64,000 nt of DNA from Plasmodium malariae (Eukaryota; Apicomplexa; Aconoidasida; Haemosporida; Plasmodiidae). The position numbers and the translations under genes were made by a program. The stretch lies in NCBI RefSeq assembly GCF_900090045.1, contig NC_041788.1:1302001-1366000 (forward strand), given 5' to 3'. The notes beneath the pieces were generated by a model. The model did not search any database, was not told where the DNA came from, and was given only the letters and a program-made list of their open reading frames with translations. This document shows, piece by piece, positions 49,357 to 60,599 of the stretch; position 1 is the first letter of the stretch; each line of letters opens with the position of its first letter.

Positions 49357-52300
49357 ATGGACTTGCCAAAGGTAGAGGCCGCGTTTTTAATTTATAATCT
49401 TGAATACTATGCGCTAATAAATCATGAAAAATTATATACTATTAAAGAACTAAATAAAAAAATTAACAAGTATGCACAGGTTATTTTAAGCAGTAATTAT
49501 AAACATGTAAATAATTTTTCATACACAACTGAAATACTTCACTATTTTTACAAGATAACAGAATATTATTTTATGAAGTATTTCAATAGTACTATTATTG
49601 ATTCCACCTTCTTTTTCAAATGCATTAATGACATAAAAAATAGATCATTTGATATTGTTCAAAATGATGAAATGAAAAAACAATTTAATTTAGATGAAAA
49701 TAAAGGCACACAGAAAAGTGAAAACTTAACAGAAAATCTCGGAGAAAACCTGGAGAATAAAAAGGTAGGCAATTATTCTTTTAATTGCAAAGTTTTACAT
49801 AGTTTTGTTGAAAATTTAAAAAGAATATGTAGTGAAAATAGGAAGCATGCTATTAATATAAACGAAATAAAAAGAAGAGAGGAGAAAAGAGAAAAAAGTA
49901 ATAGTAGAAATAATATAAGCAACAACAACAATAATGGTATCAATAGTGAAACACACACTAGGAAAGCTAAAAAAACAAATGAAACAAAACATTCCGAAGA
50001 ACATACTAAATTTCACAAAAGGTTTTATTACGAATTATGTGAAATTAACGGTAGCCATAATAATGAAAAAAATCGAATGATTTATATCACCAAAATTTTT
50101 CGCAAAATAATTAATAGAAAAAAAGTTAGACAGTTTATATGTGAAAATGAAAAAAGAGTAAAAAAGAATAATTTAAAATTCTTTTTAAACTTATCTTTGG
50201 GTATATTTATATATCTTTACATTTATAAATACATAAAAAAAAATTATAAAAAAATTGAGTTTTTTATATTTTTAAATAATCTGCAAAATATTAGAAAAAT
50301 ATATCTTAATAATATGCCTTACATTGAAAAGCGCCAGTTGTGTAACTTCATTAAATATATAAAGCTTCTGAATATTCAAATGTTTCAATATGTGTATATC
50401 TCATTTTTTGTGAATATATACAAATATGCTAACTTAATATATAATGTAACGCTTCTAACACTTTTTAATTATTTTAAGCACATATATGAAAACAACATAG
50501 AGAAAAAAAAGGGTTTGCAAAAGAATGAAAATCAAATAATAGACACAAATGATAATATGTGTAAAAGTTTTTTGAAAATAGATGATACAAAATGTAAGGA
50601 GATCAATAATGATAGTAAAAATTATGTAGAGGTAGATGAAAATTTTAGTAATAAAATTATTTTATCAAAAGAAAAAAATATACAAATAAAGGAAGAGCAA
50701 ATAATGTCAAGCGAACGCGGAAAAGGTATTAATACAAACACATATGAATGCCTTAATAAAATTATTGACAACAATGATAGTATACTTTCAAGTGATCTGA
50801 ATAAAAAAAAAGGGGAAAATGTGACAAGTGGAATTAATGAGAATACTTGTAACAAAATTGATGATAATACTTCACCTTCGAATGGGAAACAAAATCACAA
50901 CTCCTTTTATTCCATAGAAAATAAAAGAGAACAAACAAATGAAATCATTTTTGATTGCTATATATACGTTTTTATACTTTTTACGTACATAAGAAAGACT
51001 AGAAATAGGATGAAATCCAAAATGATTAAAATACAAAATAACATTAAAAAAATGATTAGTATATTTGTTAAAATATATTATATAAACCAAAAAGAAAAAA
51101 AAGAAAAAGAAGAAGAAGTAGGAGTAGAAGAAGAAGAAGGAAAAGTTGAAGAAGAAGTAGGAGTAGAAGAAAAAGAAGGAAAAGTTGAAGAAGAAGAAGA
51201 AGCAGTAGAAGAAAGAAAAAAGTCATTAAGAAAATATATAGGGAACAAAAAACATGTTCGTACTAACTTCGATGAAAGTAGTTGTAAAGCTAGTCATAAT
51301 ATAGTCAATTCGTTGCCTTCTTTATACTTTAATTACATAGAATTAAGTAAATATTACAAAAGTTGTATAAAAATAAATTACGAAATTATGAATTTAGTCC
51401 ATAAGTTCCATTTACTATTAAAACATTTTTATAAATACCTCCCTGTTTTAAATATAAATAAGGAGAATTGTATTATATATAATTACTATAATAAATGTTA
51501 TATATATAATGAAAATATCAAAAAAAAAGAAGATACAGATAAAGTAATCCCAAGGAAAGACATATATGAAAAGAGAAAAAAGAAGGAAACAACTTTTAAT
51601 ATATTTAAAAATGTTACGGATTATGAATTAGATTTTTTTTATTTTAATGAAAAGGAACATGATGAAAAAGAAATAATACACGACTTAGTACAAAATAATG
51701 AAGTAGAGCTTTTTGAACATGTATTTGAAGAAGGGGCTAAAAATGAATTCGCGAATTGTCAATCATCACAGAGTTGCACAGAACAACAGGACGCACAAGA
51801 GAGGGAAAATTCAGACAACGGCTTGAGTAGTGATGAAATGGAATATTCGAAAAAATTATTTTTATATTACCTTAACAACAATTTAGAGATGTGTTTAATC
51901 AATTTGGTAGATAAAGATGAATTTTCCTCCGCAAATGATGAAGCACAAAATGGTGGAAATACATTAACAACATCGTACACTAAAACTAAAAATTTGTCGT
52001 TTCTCAAAAGCACTTCTATTTTACAGTATTTGAATAATAATAAAAATACGTATAACAAAATAATTGAGATAATCCATCAATTTTATAACAATCCATCACA
52101 TACCCTCAAAAATTGTATAAAAGATCTAAATATATATGATAAAAATATACTAGAAATATATGATGATAATATTTTTGATTTATATTATAAATTTAAAAAT
52201 GAAGCTACATTTGAAACTGAAGAATCGATAAAAAATAAAAAGCTGTTGGAAGTAAAAATATTTTTAGATTATGAAAAATTACATACAAAAAGAACCGTTG

Positions 52301-52446
52301 AAACACAAACACCTATTTCTTTTTTTAAAAAAGATAAATTAATACAAATTGCAAAAGATGAAGAAGTTTCCACAATAGCAGAACGAAGTATTCAAACAAA
52401 AAAGATTACTAATCCAATTTTTTATCTAAAAGATATATACGATTAA
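49357..52446 (+). CDS. Large Lys/Glu/Asn-rich Plasmodium protein, function unknown
   Basis: Single exon, 1029 residues. The N-terminal 110 residues (MDLPKVEAAFLIYNLEYYAL...) look ordered and helical. A second ordered helical block lies at about 240-390, and shorter ones at 520-580 and 640-705. They are separated by disordered Asn/Lys/Glu-rich linkers. A Glu-rich tandem segment of the VGVEEEEGKVEEE kind occurs at about residues 584-620. The C terminus carries two short related motifs, RTVETQTP and RSIQTKK, spaced about 30 residues apart. There is no signal peptide or clear transmembrane helix. I recognise no domain. The start at 49357 is the first ATG and is followed at once by ordered sequence. 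Confidence 0.75.
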   Translation: MDLPKVEAAFLIYNLEYYALINHEKLYTIKELNKKINKYAQVILSSNYKHVNNFSYTTEILHYFYKITEYYFMKYFNSTIIDSTFFFKCINDIKNRSFDIVQNDEMKKQFNLDENKGTQKSENLTENLGENLENKKVGNYSFNCKVLHSFVENLKRICSENRKHAININEIKRREEKREKSNSRNNISNNNNNGINSETHTRKAKKTNETKHSEEHTKFHKRFYYELCEINGSHNNEKNRMIYITKIFRKIINRKKVRQFICENEKRVKKNNLKFFLNLSLGIFIYLYIYKYIKKNYKKIEFFIFLNNLQNIRKIYLNNMPYIEKRQLCNFIKYIKLLNIQMFQYVYISFFVNIYKYANLIYNVTLLTLFNYFKHIYENNIEKKKGLQKNENQIIDTNDNMCKSFLKIDDTKCKEINNDSKNYVEVDENFSNKIILSKEKNIQIKEEQIMSSERGKGINTNTYECLNKIIDNNDSILSSDLNKKKGENVTSGINENTCNKIDDNTSPSNGKQNHNSFYSIENKREQTNEIIFDCYIYVFILFTYIRKTRNRMKSKMIKIQNNIKKMISIFVKIYYINQKEKKEKEEEVGVEEEEGKVEEEVGVEEKEGKVEEEEEAVEERKKSLRKYIGNKKHVRTNFDESSCKASHNIVNSLPSLYFNYIELSKYYKSCIKINYEIMNLVHKFHLLLKHFYKYLPVLNINKENCIIYNYYNKCYIYNENIKKKEDTDKVIPRKDIYEKRKKKETTFNIFKNVTDYELDFFYFNEKEHDEKEIIHDLVQNNEVELFEHVFEEGAKNEFANCQSSQSCTEQQDAQERENSDNGLSSDEMEYSKKLFLYYLNNNLEMCLINLVDKDEFSSANDEAQNGGNTLTTSYTKTKNLSFLKSTSILQYLNNNKNTYNKIIEIIHQFYNNPSHTLKNCIKDLNIYDKNILEIYDDNIFDLYYKFKNEATFETEESIKNKKLLEVKIFLDYEKLHTKRTVETQTPISFFKKDKLIQIAKDEEVSTIAERSIQTKKITNPIFYLKDIYD
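51102..51215. repeat. Glu-rich coding repeat
   Basis: Imperfect repeats of about 54 bp built on GAAGAAGTAGGAGTAGAAGA, encoding VGVEE..GKVEEE units. Confidence 0.75.
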
Positions 52447-53165
52447 TGATTCTCTTTTTCATTTAAACGAAATAAGGTTTTTGAAAATATACGCTTCTTA
52501 ACATTACGAATCTAACGTATTTCTTTGTAAAAATGATAATGAATTTTTTAACACAGTTTTATTCTATATTCATTTCAATACATTCTTTTATGTTCCTCGT
52601 TGTTTCGCCGTCTGTCTCGCTTTTTATTTTTTCATTCAAAATTCTTTAATCTTTATGTGTGTATAAATATCATACTAATGTTGATTTAAATAATATGATA
52701 ATGTGAGCCTATATTTTTTATCTCCTTTTTTATCGTTTTTTTTTTTTTTTTTTCTATTTGTACCGCAACCCATTTTATTTTACATATTTTTTTAGCGTAC
52801 ATTTTTGTAAATTTATTACCGATCTATTTAATGTTTTTTTTTTTTTTTTTGTAATTTCTTTAAGTTAGTTAATATATGCATCAATCAAAAATGAAAAAAA
52901 TGGAAGCACACACACGCGCAAATATATGTACATATATATATATATATAGGTATGTATGAGTAAGAATCATGCCTTTTATATTTTGTTCCCTGCTTTAAAC
53001 GTTATTACTTATTTTGATAGAATTTAATTTTTAGTTTCTTTCTTCTTTTTTTTTTATTACATCCCCTTTGTAATGAATACCGTGAAAATATGATATAAAC
53101 AACTGTATAATGATACTACCCCTTTTAAAGGAAAGAAAAATGACTAATTTTGACTATTCGTTAAA
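52447..53165. other. Intergenic region upstream of mitochondrial S5 gene
   Basis: About 720 bp with several long poly(dT) runs (52738-52754, 52832-52850). No gene seen. Confidence 0.7.
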
Positions 53166-56163
53166 ATGATAAAAAATATACTTAAGAAAAGAAAATACTG
53201 TGATAGATTTCTACTACTAAATTCTCGGTGTATTCATAACAGTCATTTAAATAAAACTCTGAAGAACATATATAACGAAAAATTGAGAGATAAGTACCTG
53301 GATAATATATATAACAATGAAATTAATATTAACACTATAAATAAAAATATTAAACACAAGAAGATTGACTATTTGAGGCAGTTAATATACGAAGAAGTAA
53401 ATGGCGATGAGTATCTTTTAAGTGAAAATATTTTGGAAGAAATAAAAAAAAATAAAAATAAATATGGGCACAGCGATGGTAACAGCATTGACAATGATCA
53501 TAACAGTAACAGGTACAGTGACATCATCAATAGGAACAGCAGTAGTGGTGCAAGTTACTGGAACAATGATAATGAAGCAAAGGATGAGGGGGAAAAAAGT
53601 CGAAAAAACCACCCTATCGAACAAGGAAAGGAAGAAATGAGTGAATCAAAATATAAACAGGCAATTAGAATATATAATTTGTTGAAGTTAAATGACAAAG
53701 CTAGTATTTTCGATGAAGATGTATTTATGAATATAGATAGTAAAATAAATCATGATATTTATGAATTTGCTCAAAAGAACCTTATAAATTATCCGTACGA
53801 AAACATAGATTCCCCATCTAGAATTAGCAAGAAAAACGATATAGATGTACAAACTGTATGTAATGATAAAACAGCTACGTCAGAAAGTTTAGAGTATAAA
53901 ACGGAGGGAACTAGCGACAGTAGTATAAACAATGATCCAATTAACAATGATCCAATTAACAATGATCCAATTAACAATGATCCAATTAACAATGATCATA
54001 CTTTTGATGAAAGCAATTTTATGAATATTACAAAAATGAACCTGCCTATATTCAATCCTTCAAGTTTTTGTCTAGCCATAGAATGCTTAACTAATTATAT
54101 CTGTGATGATTTAATTATTTTATTTGGGGACTTGGTAGATAAGAAAAAGATACCAGAAAAAGGAGAAAATGATAGATTATATAAATTTATTAATTTATTA
54201 TGTAATTTTTTTAGTTTAGAAAAAAAGCATTCAGACGTAGATAGATGGATGCTTGATGTGTATAAAAAGATAAAAAGTAAATTACCATCAAAACTCAGAA
54301 ACATTAAAGATGAGTATATACAAAAATGGATAAAGGGACATTTAGAACGAGTTTTACTTAACGAAAAATATAAAAATGAAACCTTATATAAAGAAAAATA
54401 TTATAATTTAGGAAATGATTTTGTATATGACAATTTGCCATTGAATAATACGAATGTTATGGATAACAAAATAAATTTTTCTACTAACAAATTAACTTAC
54501 TATTTTAAAACAATTATTGAATTTTTACTAGAGAAAAAAATAGATAATGATTTAGAAGAACAATTAAAAATGATGTTTTTAAATCTAAAAAAAATAGGTT
54601 TACAGAATTGGTTAAAAATGGACGTAAAAGACTTTGAAAAATATCTGTTAAGAAATAAAAATAATAATTTTTTAGAAATATCAGAAAACGATAAGTATGT
54701 ATCCTATTTAATGCTAAAGTGTGCAAGTCGCAATATTACAGACTTTTTCTTTTATGAAGAATTTTCTCCATTTTATCTTTTTCAAGAAAAACCAAAAAAC
54801 TCTATTGAAGAAAAAATAAATAGTTTACAAGAAAACAAACATATATCAGATGATGAATTAAAAAAAATGATTTATACGAATCAGTCTGCAATAACTATAA
54901 CAGGTAGCAATAACATCAATGACGATGAATATAACGATATGGACATTGACCTATTCTTAGAAAAGGAAAAGAAATATAACATGAACAGATCATTAATTAC
55001 TTACAACTTTGATGAAAATACCAATTCATATAACTACAAATACAAACAAATTCCAAATACTATATATGATCAAAATACTAATAAATATATAAGAGAAAAA
55101 GAAACAATTGATCCAATGCTGAAATTAAATGAAATGAGGTCTTCCATATTGGAAGTTAAAAGGATGATGAGCATGACTAAAGGTTAAGATTTCTCTATGC
55201 ATTCCGAATGCATACATATATATAAGTATATATAGAAACATACATTCACATATACCTACCAATGGAATGTATCTATTATATTAATAAAAAAAAAATTTCT
55301 TTTAATTTCTTTTAATTTCTTTTAATTTTTTTTTTTTTTTTTTCCTTGTGCACATGGTAAAACTCTCTTAGTTTTAGAATAATAAGCTATACTGTACGTA
55401 ATTTTCTATGCACTGTTGTTCCTTAAAACATATAGTAATCTCGAACTATTTCTTTTCACTAATTATAATTTTTGCAGACGGAAGGGTGTATTATATAAGA
55501 ATAATCATAATTATAGGTAACGGAAAGGGGGTATATGGCTATGGGGTAGGTTTTGGAAAAAATATTAAAGAAGCTAGGAACAGTGCTTTATTGAATTCTA
55601 TTAGCAATATAGATTTTATAGATTACAATTATAAAAATTGTATTTTAAATTTTCCAGTTAGTGGACAAGAATATTCTTCACATGTTAAAATAATACCTCG
55701 ACCCTTGGGAAAAGGATTAAAGATGAATAGAAAATATTTACCGTTAGGATATATATTAGGATTAGACAATGTTAAAATTTCTTTCAGTGGTAGTAACAAA
55801 TGGATGAGTAGAATAAAAGCATTAAAAAGATGTTTAAACAAAATTGTATCTATTAAAACATTATGCAAAATGACAGGAAAAAAGTATGTTTGTCATTTTG
55901 CACCACATTATTGTACCAGTCATTGGCCTGATTACTGGTTTAAAAATATTTTAAAAGAATACCAATATAAAATTCAAAGAATTCAGAAAAAAAGAAGTAT
56001 GGTATGCAGAAAGAATTTTAGATCTAATATTTCAAAAATTCCTGAAGAAGTTAGACCAGACTTTACTCCTTATACCTGGAAGACACCAATACAAAAATAT
56101 GTCGAATTGCAGAAGTTGAAGAGGTACATAGATAATAACATTTTCCGTACCAACGTTTTCTAA
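53166..56163 (+). CDS. Mitochondrial ribosomal protein S5 with long N-terminal extension
   Basis: Two exons, 53166-55182 and 55478-56163 (AAAG|GTTAAG to TTGCAG|ACGG), encode 900 residues. The S5 domain starts at the splice junction. KDGRVYYIR is followed by GNGKGVYGYGVGFGKNIKEA (S5 signature: GNGNG..G.G.GK..E), then the C-terminal S5 half with KIIPRPLGKGL and VKISFSGSNKWMSRIKAL. The order matches human MRPS5. Apicoplast S5 is organelle-encoded, so a nuclear copy should be the mitochondrial one. The N terminus, MIKNILKKRKYCDRFLLLNS, is basic and non-acidic, as in a mitochondrial presequence. The roughly 670-residue extension holds a DPINN tandem repeat and an ordered region at about 295-440 and is far longer than usual for S5. 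Confidence 0.9.
53928..53998. repeat. 15-bp tandem repeat (DPINN)
   Basis: Four perfect copies of AACAATGATCCAATT plus a partial fifth, in frame in the S5 extension. Confidence 0.95.
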
Positions 56164-56773
56164 AAATAAGTACACACAAATATGTATATAAATATATATA
56201 TATATATGTACGTACAAGTACAAACCGCAACATGACTATTTTGCTTGTTTGAATATAAATAATTTCTTAAAAGGAAAAAATGGCGCTAATATGATTTGCA
56301 TATAAGGCATTTATACTTTTTTGTATTTCTTTATATTCCAAAAGGAATCTTTCACGTAAATATAAATTTTCCATTACAATATCATTCGTTCCAATTTTGT
56401 TTTTTTATAATACTATACATTCATTTTATTTTTATACGTATAAATTTTTTTATTTTTTTTTTATATAATTTTTTGATAAGAAAATTTTCATAAACAAAAA
56501 AAAAAAAAAAAAACATATATACACAAAAATATGTATGCATAAATGTATATACGCCTGTTCATATATATATATATATATTGATTTATGTAAGCATTTATTT
56601 TTTGTTTTTTTTTTTTTACAAATTAGAACATTTTTAAATATGAAAAAATAAAAGTGATAAAATTTTACAACATTTAATTCAAAAAACAAATTACAACAAA
56701 GCGTAACAAGAAATGATCATTATATGTTATTTTTTTTTTTCCATTTTTGTCTTTTTTTCTTATAATAAACATC
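56164..56773. other. Convergent intergenic region
   Basis: About 610 bp between the S5 gene (+) and the nine-exon membrane protein gene (-). Only AT-rich 3' UTR-like sequence seen. Confidence 0.7.
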
Positions 56774-57736
56774 TCAGTGTTCTTTATTAATTATTAATTG
56801 TTTTTCCTCGAATATCTTTGGAGTTCCAATATTAAATAAAAGGTTAAATCCAATGAATAGGAAGAAAAATATTAAAAAAACAACCATCAACTGGGATAAA
56901 ATACTCTGGGAAAGGAAAGAAAATGGGGGATCATATGTGTTTTAATATATATGTATATATATGATACTTCTTTCTTTTTTCTTCTTTCTTCTATCTCTAT
57001 TCTCCTTTAATTTAATATTTACCGGGTTGGTGTGGAAAACGTTTTTATTTTCTTTTGCATATTCAGGATTATCGAAAATTTCATTTTCTTTACAGGTGAT
57101 TATATAAGTTATATAACTTGGGTGTTTCTTATAAATTTGGGGTATAATATCTATGATAAAAATAAATAAAATTTTCATTAAACATTAAATTATGGTGTAC
57201 AAAAGAAATGTGATGTTTGTACATTAGTATTTATTTTTATCATCTTTTTCGAATGTATTTAACCTTCTTCACCGTTAACCGTGAAAACGTAGATAGAAAA
57301 ATTGAATATCTACAAAACAAAAAAAAAAAAAAAAAATTGTATATAAAATTAATTTCGCTTAGATTCTGTTACGGAAAAATAAAAAAATTTCCCTTCATAA
57401 TAATTCCACTTAATTTTTTTAATATACCAAATAATAAGAATTACAACCATTAAAAATTTATTAATTCAAGTATATATATAAATATATATGTATGTACATA
57501 AATGCATATAAAATTAAAATACATTTTAATATAGCTATGCCTTCTTATTATGTATTGATATTTCTTCCTTAAAAGATAACATAATAAAACTATTCAGTTA
57601 CTGCATAAATGGTGTAAAAAAATATTATACATAATAAAAACTTACATCATCTGATTTAATATAGTTCTGGGTTCCTAATTCATCTGAAGAATGTAAAAGT
57701 TTAATTCATTAGTAAATGAAAAATAGGTTATATACC

Positions 57737-57773
<37 letters not shown>

Positions 57774-58653
57774 AAATTAAATGATATACCTAAATACTTA
57801 AGACTTCTTCCTTTAATTAAGTCCTTAACATAAGCACAAGTCCCAATTATGCTTACATTAGAGTTCTATAAATCCAATATTAACAACATAGAGAATTATA
57901 AAACCATATACGTATATATGTATATATACTTATGCATGTCTGTTTGGAAGTGTGTGTATGCTTCTATATATATATATATACATTTTTATGAATGCAAGCA
58001 TATCAACACATGCGATTTAGTGTATTACTTTTAAAATTTTGGAGTATGTTCCCTTTATATCACTGTTACTGGTCTGTACAAAAATATGAAATATATATTG
58101 AAATACTTTAAAAAAAAATTTGAAGCTTTTAGTTATCCCTTACTTTTGTGTCTAAAAATATGATAAAGGATTTCTAAAACAGAAAAAAGGGGAAAAATAA
58201 ATGAAAAAAAAAAAGGTATATATAAATGAATGCATATATATATATATGCATAAACACACATAAAGTTATATATGTATAACATCACAAAAAGGTTCTCATA
58301 AAGATGTATTTACTTCAGACAGGTTCAAAACTGTATCTTTATCAAAATTTTGGATAACTTCATCAGAACTATTAAAAAAATAAAAAATAAATACATGGAT
58401 GTAAACGTATGTATGTATGCACCTATGCATTTATTTAATTATAAAAAAATAACAAATTCACAACTTTGTAAAGCGATTTATGCATTTGTTAACAGTGTTT
58501 ATTTTATGTATTAAAAATGTTATACATCAATGCATACGAGGAAAGAAAAGAAATAATTTTTAATTATGCTTACTCTACTATTATGGTATCACACTGGACA
58601 TAATATATCAAGTAACAAAAGAATGTTAAAAAAAGGAAAAAAATTCTAAGCAT
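56774..58653 (-). CDS. Type I membrane protein with Ac45/VOA1-like C terminus (putative V-ATPase accessory subunit)
   Basis: Nine short exons with fully consistent phases: 58653-58574, 58368-58314, 58173-58144, 58073-58029, 57865-57790, 57683-57646, 57309-57264, 57150-57023 and 56905-56774. They give 209 residues. MLRIFFLFLTFFCYLIYYVQ is a signal peptide. A lumenal part of about 145 residues follows, with KSFIIFLDTK, SNVSIIGTCAY and ITYIITCKENEIF. One transmembrane helix (SQLMVVFLIFFFLFIGFN) leads into LLFNIGTPKIFEEKQ. That helix and tail align without gaps to the end of human Ac45 (ATP6AP1) as I recall it: the helix Gly, the Thr and the Phe of GLHMILSLKTMDRFDDHK are all matched. In other eukaryotes this segment sits inside the V-ATPase c-ring during assembly. 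Only the last exon leaves a visible frame, so the gene is easily overlooked. Confidence 0.78.
57741..57769. repeat. (TA)n microsatellite in an intron
   Basis: About 14 TA dinucleotides in the intron between exons five and six of the Ac45-like gene. Confidence 0.9.
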
Positions 58654-59511
58654 CTTTTAAGAAATTAAAAAATACGAAGCTGTTATGGTTTTAAGAAAAA
58701 TATCTTTAATTTTATTTAAAAGGACATAATTAAAAGAATCCAAGTTCACTTTTAAAATAAAGTTTTTCAATTTGATAAAATTGAATTTTAATTATTTCAA
58801 GGAACCAATGCATATATATATACCATTAAAAAAAATAAGGTACAAAAAAATTTACGCATGTAATATATAAATTCAGGCTTCTATCTACTAATTTGTGTTA
58901 TACTTTTTTATTTGAATTGTTTATTTTCTTAGTTTTTGCTCTTTTTTTTTTTTTTTTTTTTTTATTATGTTATACATTTGTATATTTTAAATATTATGTA
59001 TATATATTTTTTTTTTTTTGTGTGTGCATTAATACATCAATAGAGCAATTATTTCATATTTTTTCATATGGGAGAAAAAAAATGTTAAACACCTTCACTT
59101 TATTTTTTTGTATTGGAACATTTAGAACTAAATTTTTGAAAATGCTAAATAGTATTTTATCAAAAAAATTATGAAAACAATTTTTTTTTTTTTAGGGATA
59201 TTTGTTAACAGGACAATTGTAACAAAAAAAAAAGTTTAACTTGAAAAAAATTTGAGGTTTACATATATATATTATATATATATATATATACATATACATC
59301 AAAAGTTAAAAAACAGCACCTTAAGTTTCAAGTAATGCATAAAAATTGCGCACTGAAGATGTATATGATTAAATGAAAAAAAGGAAAACATTAAATAAAG
59401 ATAGTTACATTATATATATATATACGCTGGAAATATTTAAGCTTTTGTCATAAGTTAAAAAAAAAAAAAAAAAAATTTGTGAAAATGTATAAGAACGGCC
59501 ATATTCCATAT
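58654..59511. other. Intergenic region between two minus-strand genes
   Basis: About 860 bp containing long poly(dT) runs near 58940-58963 and 59010-59020. The T-rich open frame at 58893-59174 has no domain and is not called. Confidence 0.65.
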
Positions 59512-60599
59512 TCAATTTTTAAATTCTTTTATTCCTTTTTTAATAACCTGAAAATATTTCAAATGTATATATGTATACATATTGACCATATGAAAAAAAA
59601 AAAAAAAAAAAAAAGATTAATATGGGTTCCATAATTTATGCATAGCCATACGTGCAAACAAAAAATGAAAAAGTATAAAATTATCAAATAAGCAAATAAT
59701 GGGGTAACCATATGAACAAATAAATTAATATAAATAAATATGTACATAATTACATATGAAACACAATGTTGCAAATCTCTGTCGTATTCCCATTTAATCA
59801 GGACACATTTTGAATGTGATTAAAATAAATATATTATACAAAACAAAGCAGTTGCATATAAAATGGAATTTTTTTTTTTTATAATTACCGATGAGAGCAG
59901 ACAGTCAAAGTTCTTTGAAGGGGTAAACATTTTATATTCATCTAAATGTATAATGTTTTTGTTTTCTAAATTTTTTAATTCATTTATTGGATCGCACATA
60001 TGTATGTATTCCAGTTCCTTTTTATTATGAATATAGTGTTTCTTACTATTCTTACTATTATTTTCTTGATCAATATAATTTAATATTCTGTGCATGGTTT
60101 GACTGTCTATATCCTTGATATCAATTATTCCTGTTTTAATGAATGGTTTTAAAATTCTGCTAAATTTTTTTACCCATCCATTACCATCAATTTCACCGTT
60201 TGCTGTAATTAGTAATAAATGTCGTTCACTTTCAGTTCTTAATTGATCAGTTAAGTAAAAAAAGCTAGTTAGTACACGTACTTTTAGGGAACTAGACATA
60301 TATAGAAATCTTTCAGATATATATTTTATCAATTTTTTACTTAATAATTTTGATGCTTGAGAAGAAGACCAATTATTTTTTATACACTCTAAATATTTAA
60401 TATACTTATCACTTATTTCATTATTTTCTCGTTCATTTTTTAAATTCTTTCCTTTTGTACCGCTTTTTCCTTCATTATTCATGTGACTGTTATTGTAGTC
60501 TTTTTTCATATGACACTTGTTCTCACAGTCGTCATCACTTATCTTCGTATCAGTATGTTTATTCTTGTCCATAGATTTCAGAGTTCCTCCTGCGCTCAT
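59512..60599 (-). CDS. NELF-A N-terminal-domain homologue (negative elongation factor subunit A-like)
   Basis: Two exons, 60599-59889 and 59547-59512, joined in phase 0, give 248 residues. After a disordered, charged leader (1-70), residues 77-165 align without gaps to the start of human NELF-A as I recall it. WSSSQASKLLSKKL pairs with WAPPSIASLLTAAV, MSSSLKVRVL with LSSAVKLKLL, GWVKKFSRILK with PWVLMVADILK, and then KTG with DTG. Further on, LENKNIIHL and MFTPSKNF match YLNKNAL and LTPPVKHF. NELF-A with NELF-C forms the module that stabilises paused RNA polymerase II. The long C-terminal tentacle of animal NELF-A is missing, since the protein ends with KEFKN. Nuclear location and a pausing role are inference. 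The second exon is very short and less certain. Confidence 0.75.

Noticed and set aside
58893..59174. 93-codon frame on the + strand
   Set aside because: Phe-rich translation of poly(dT) tracts; no domain and no typical exon boundaries.
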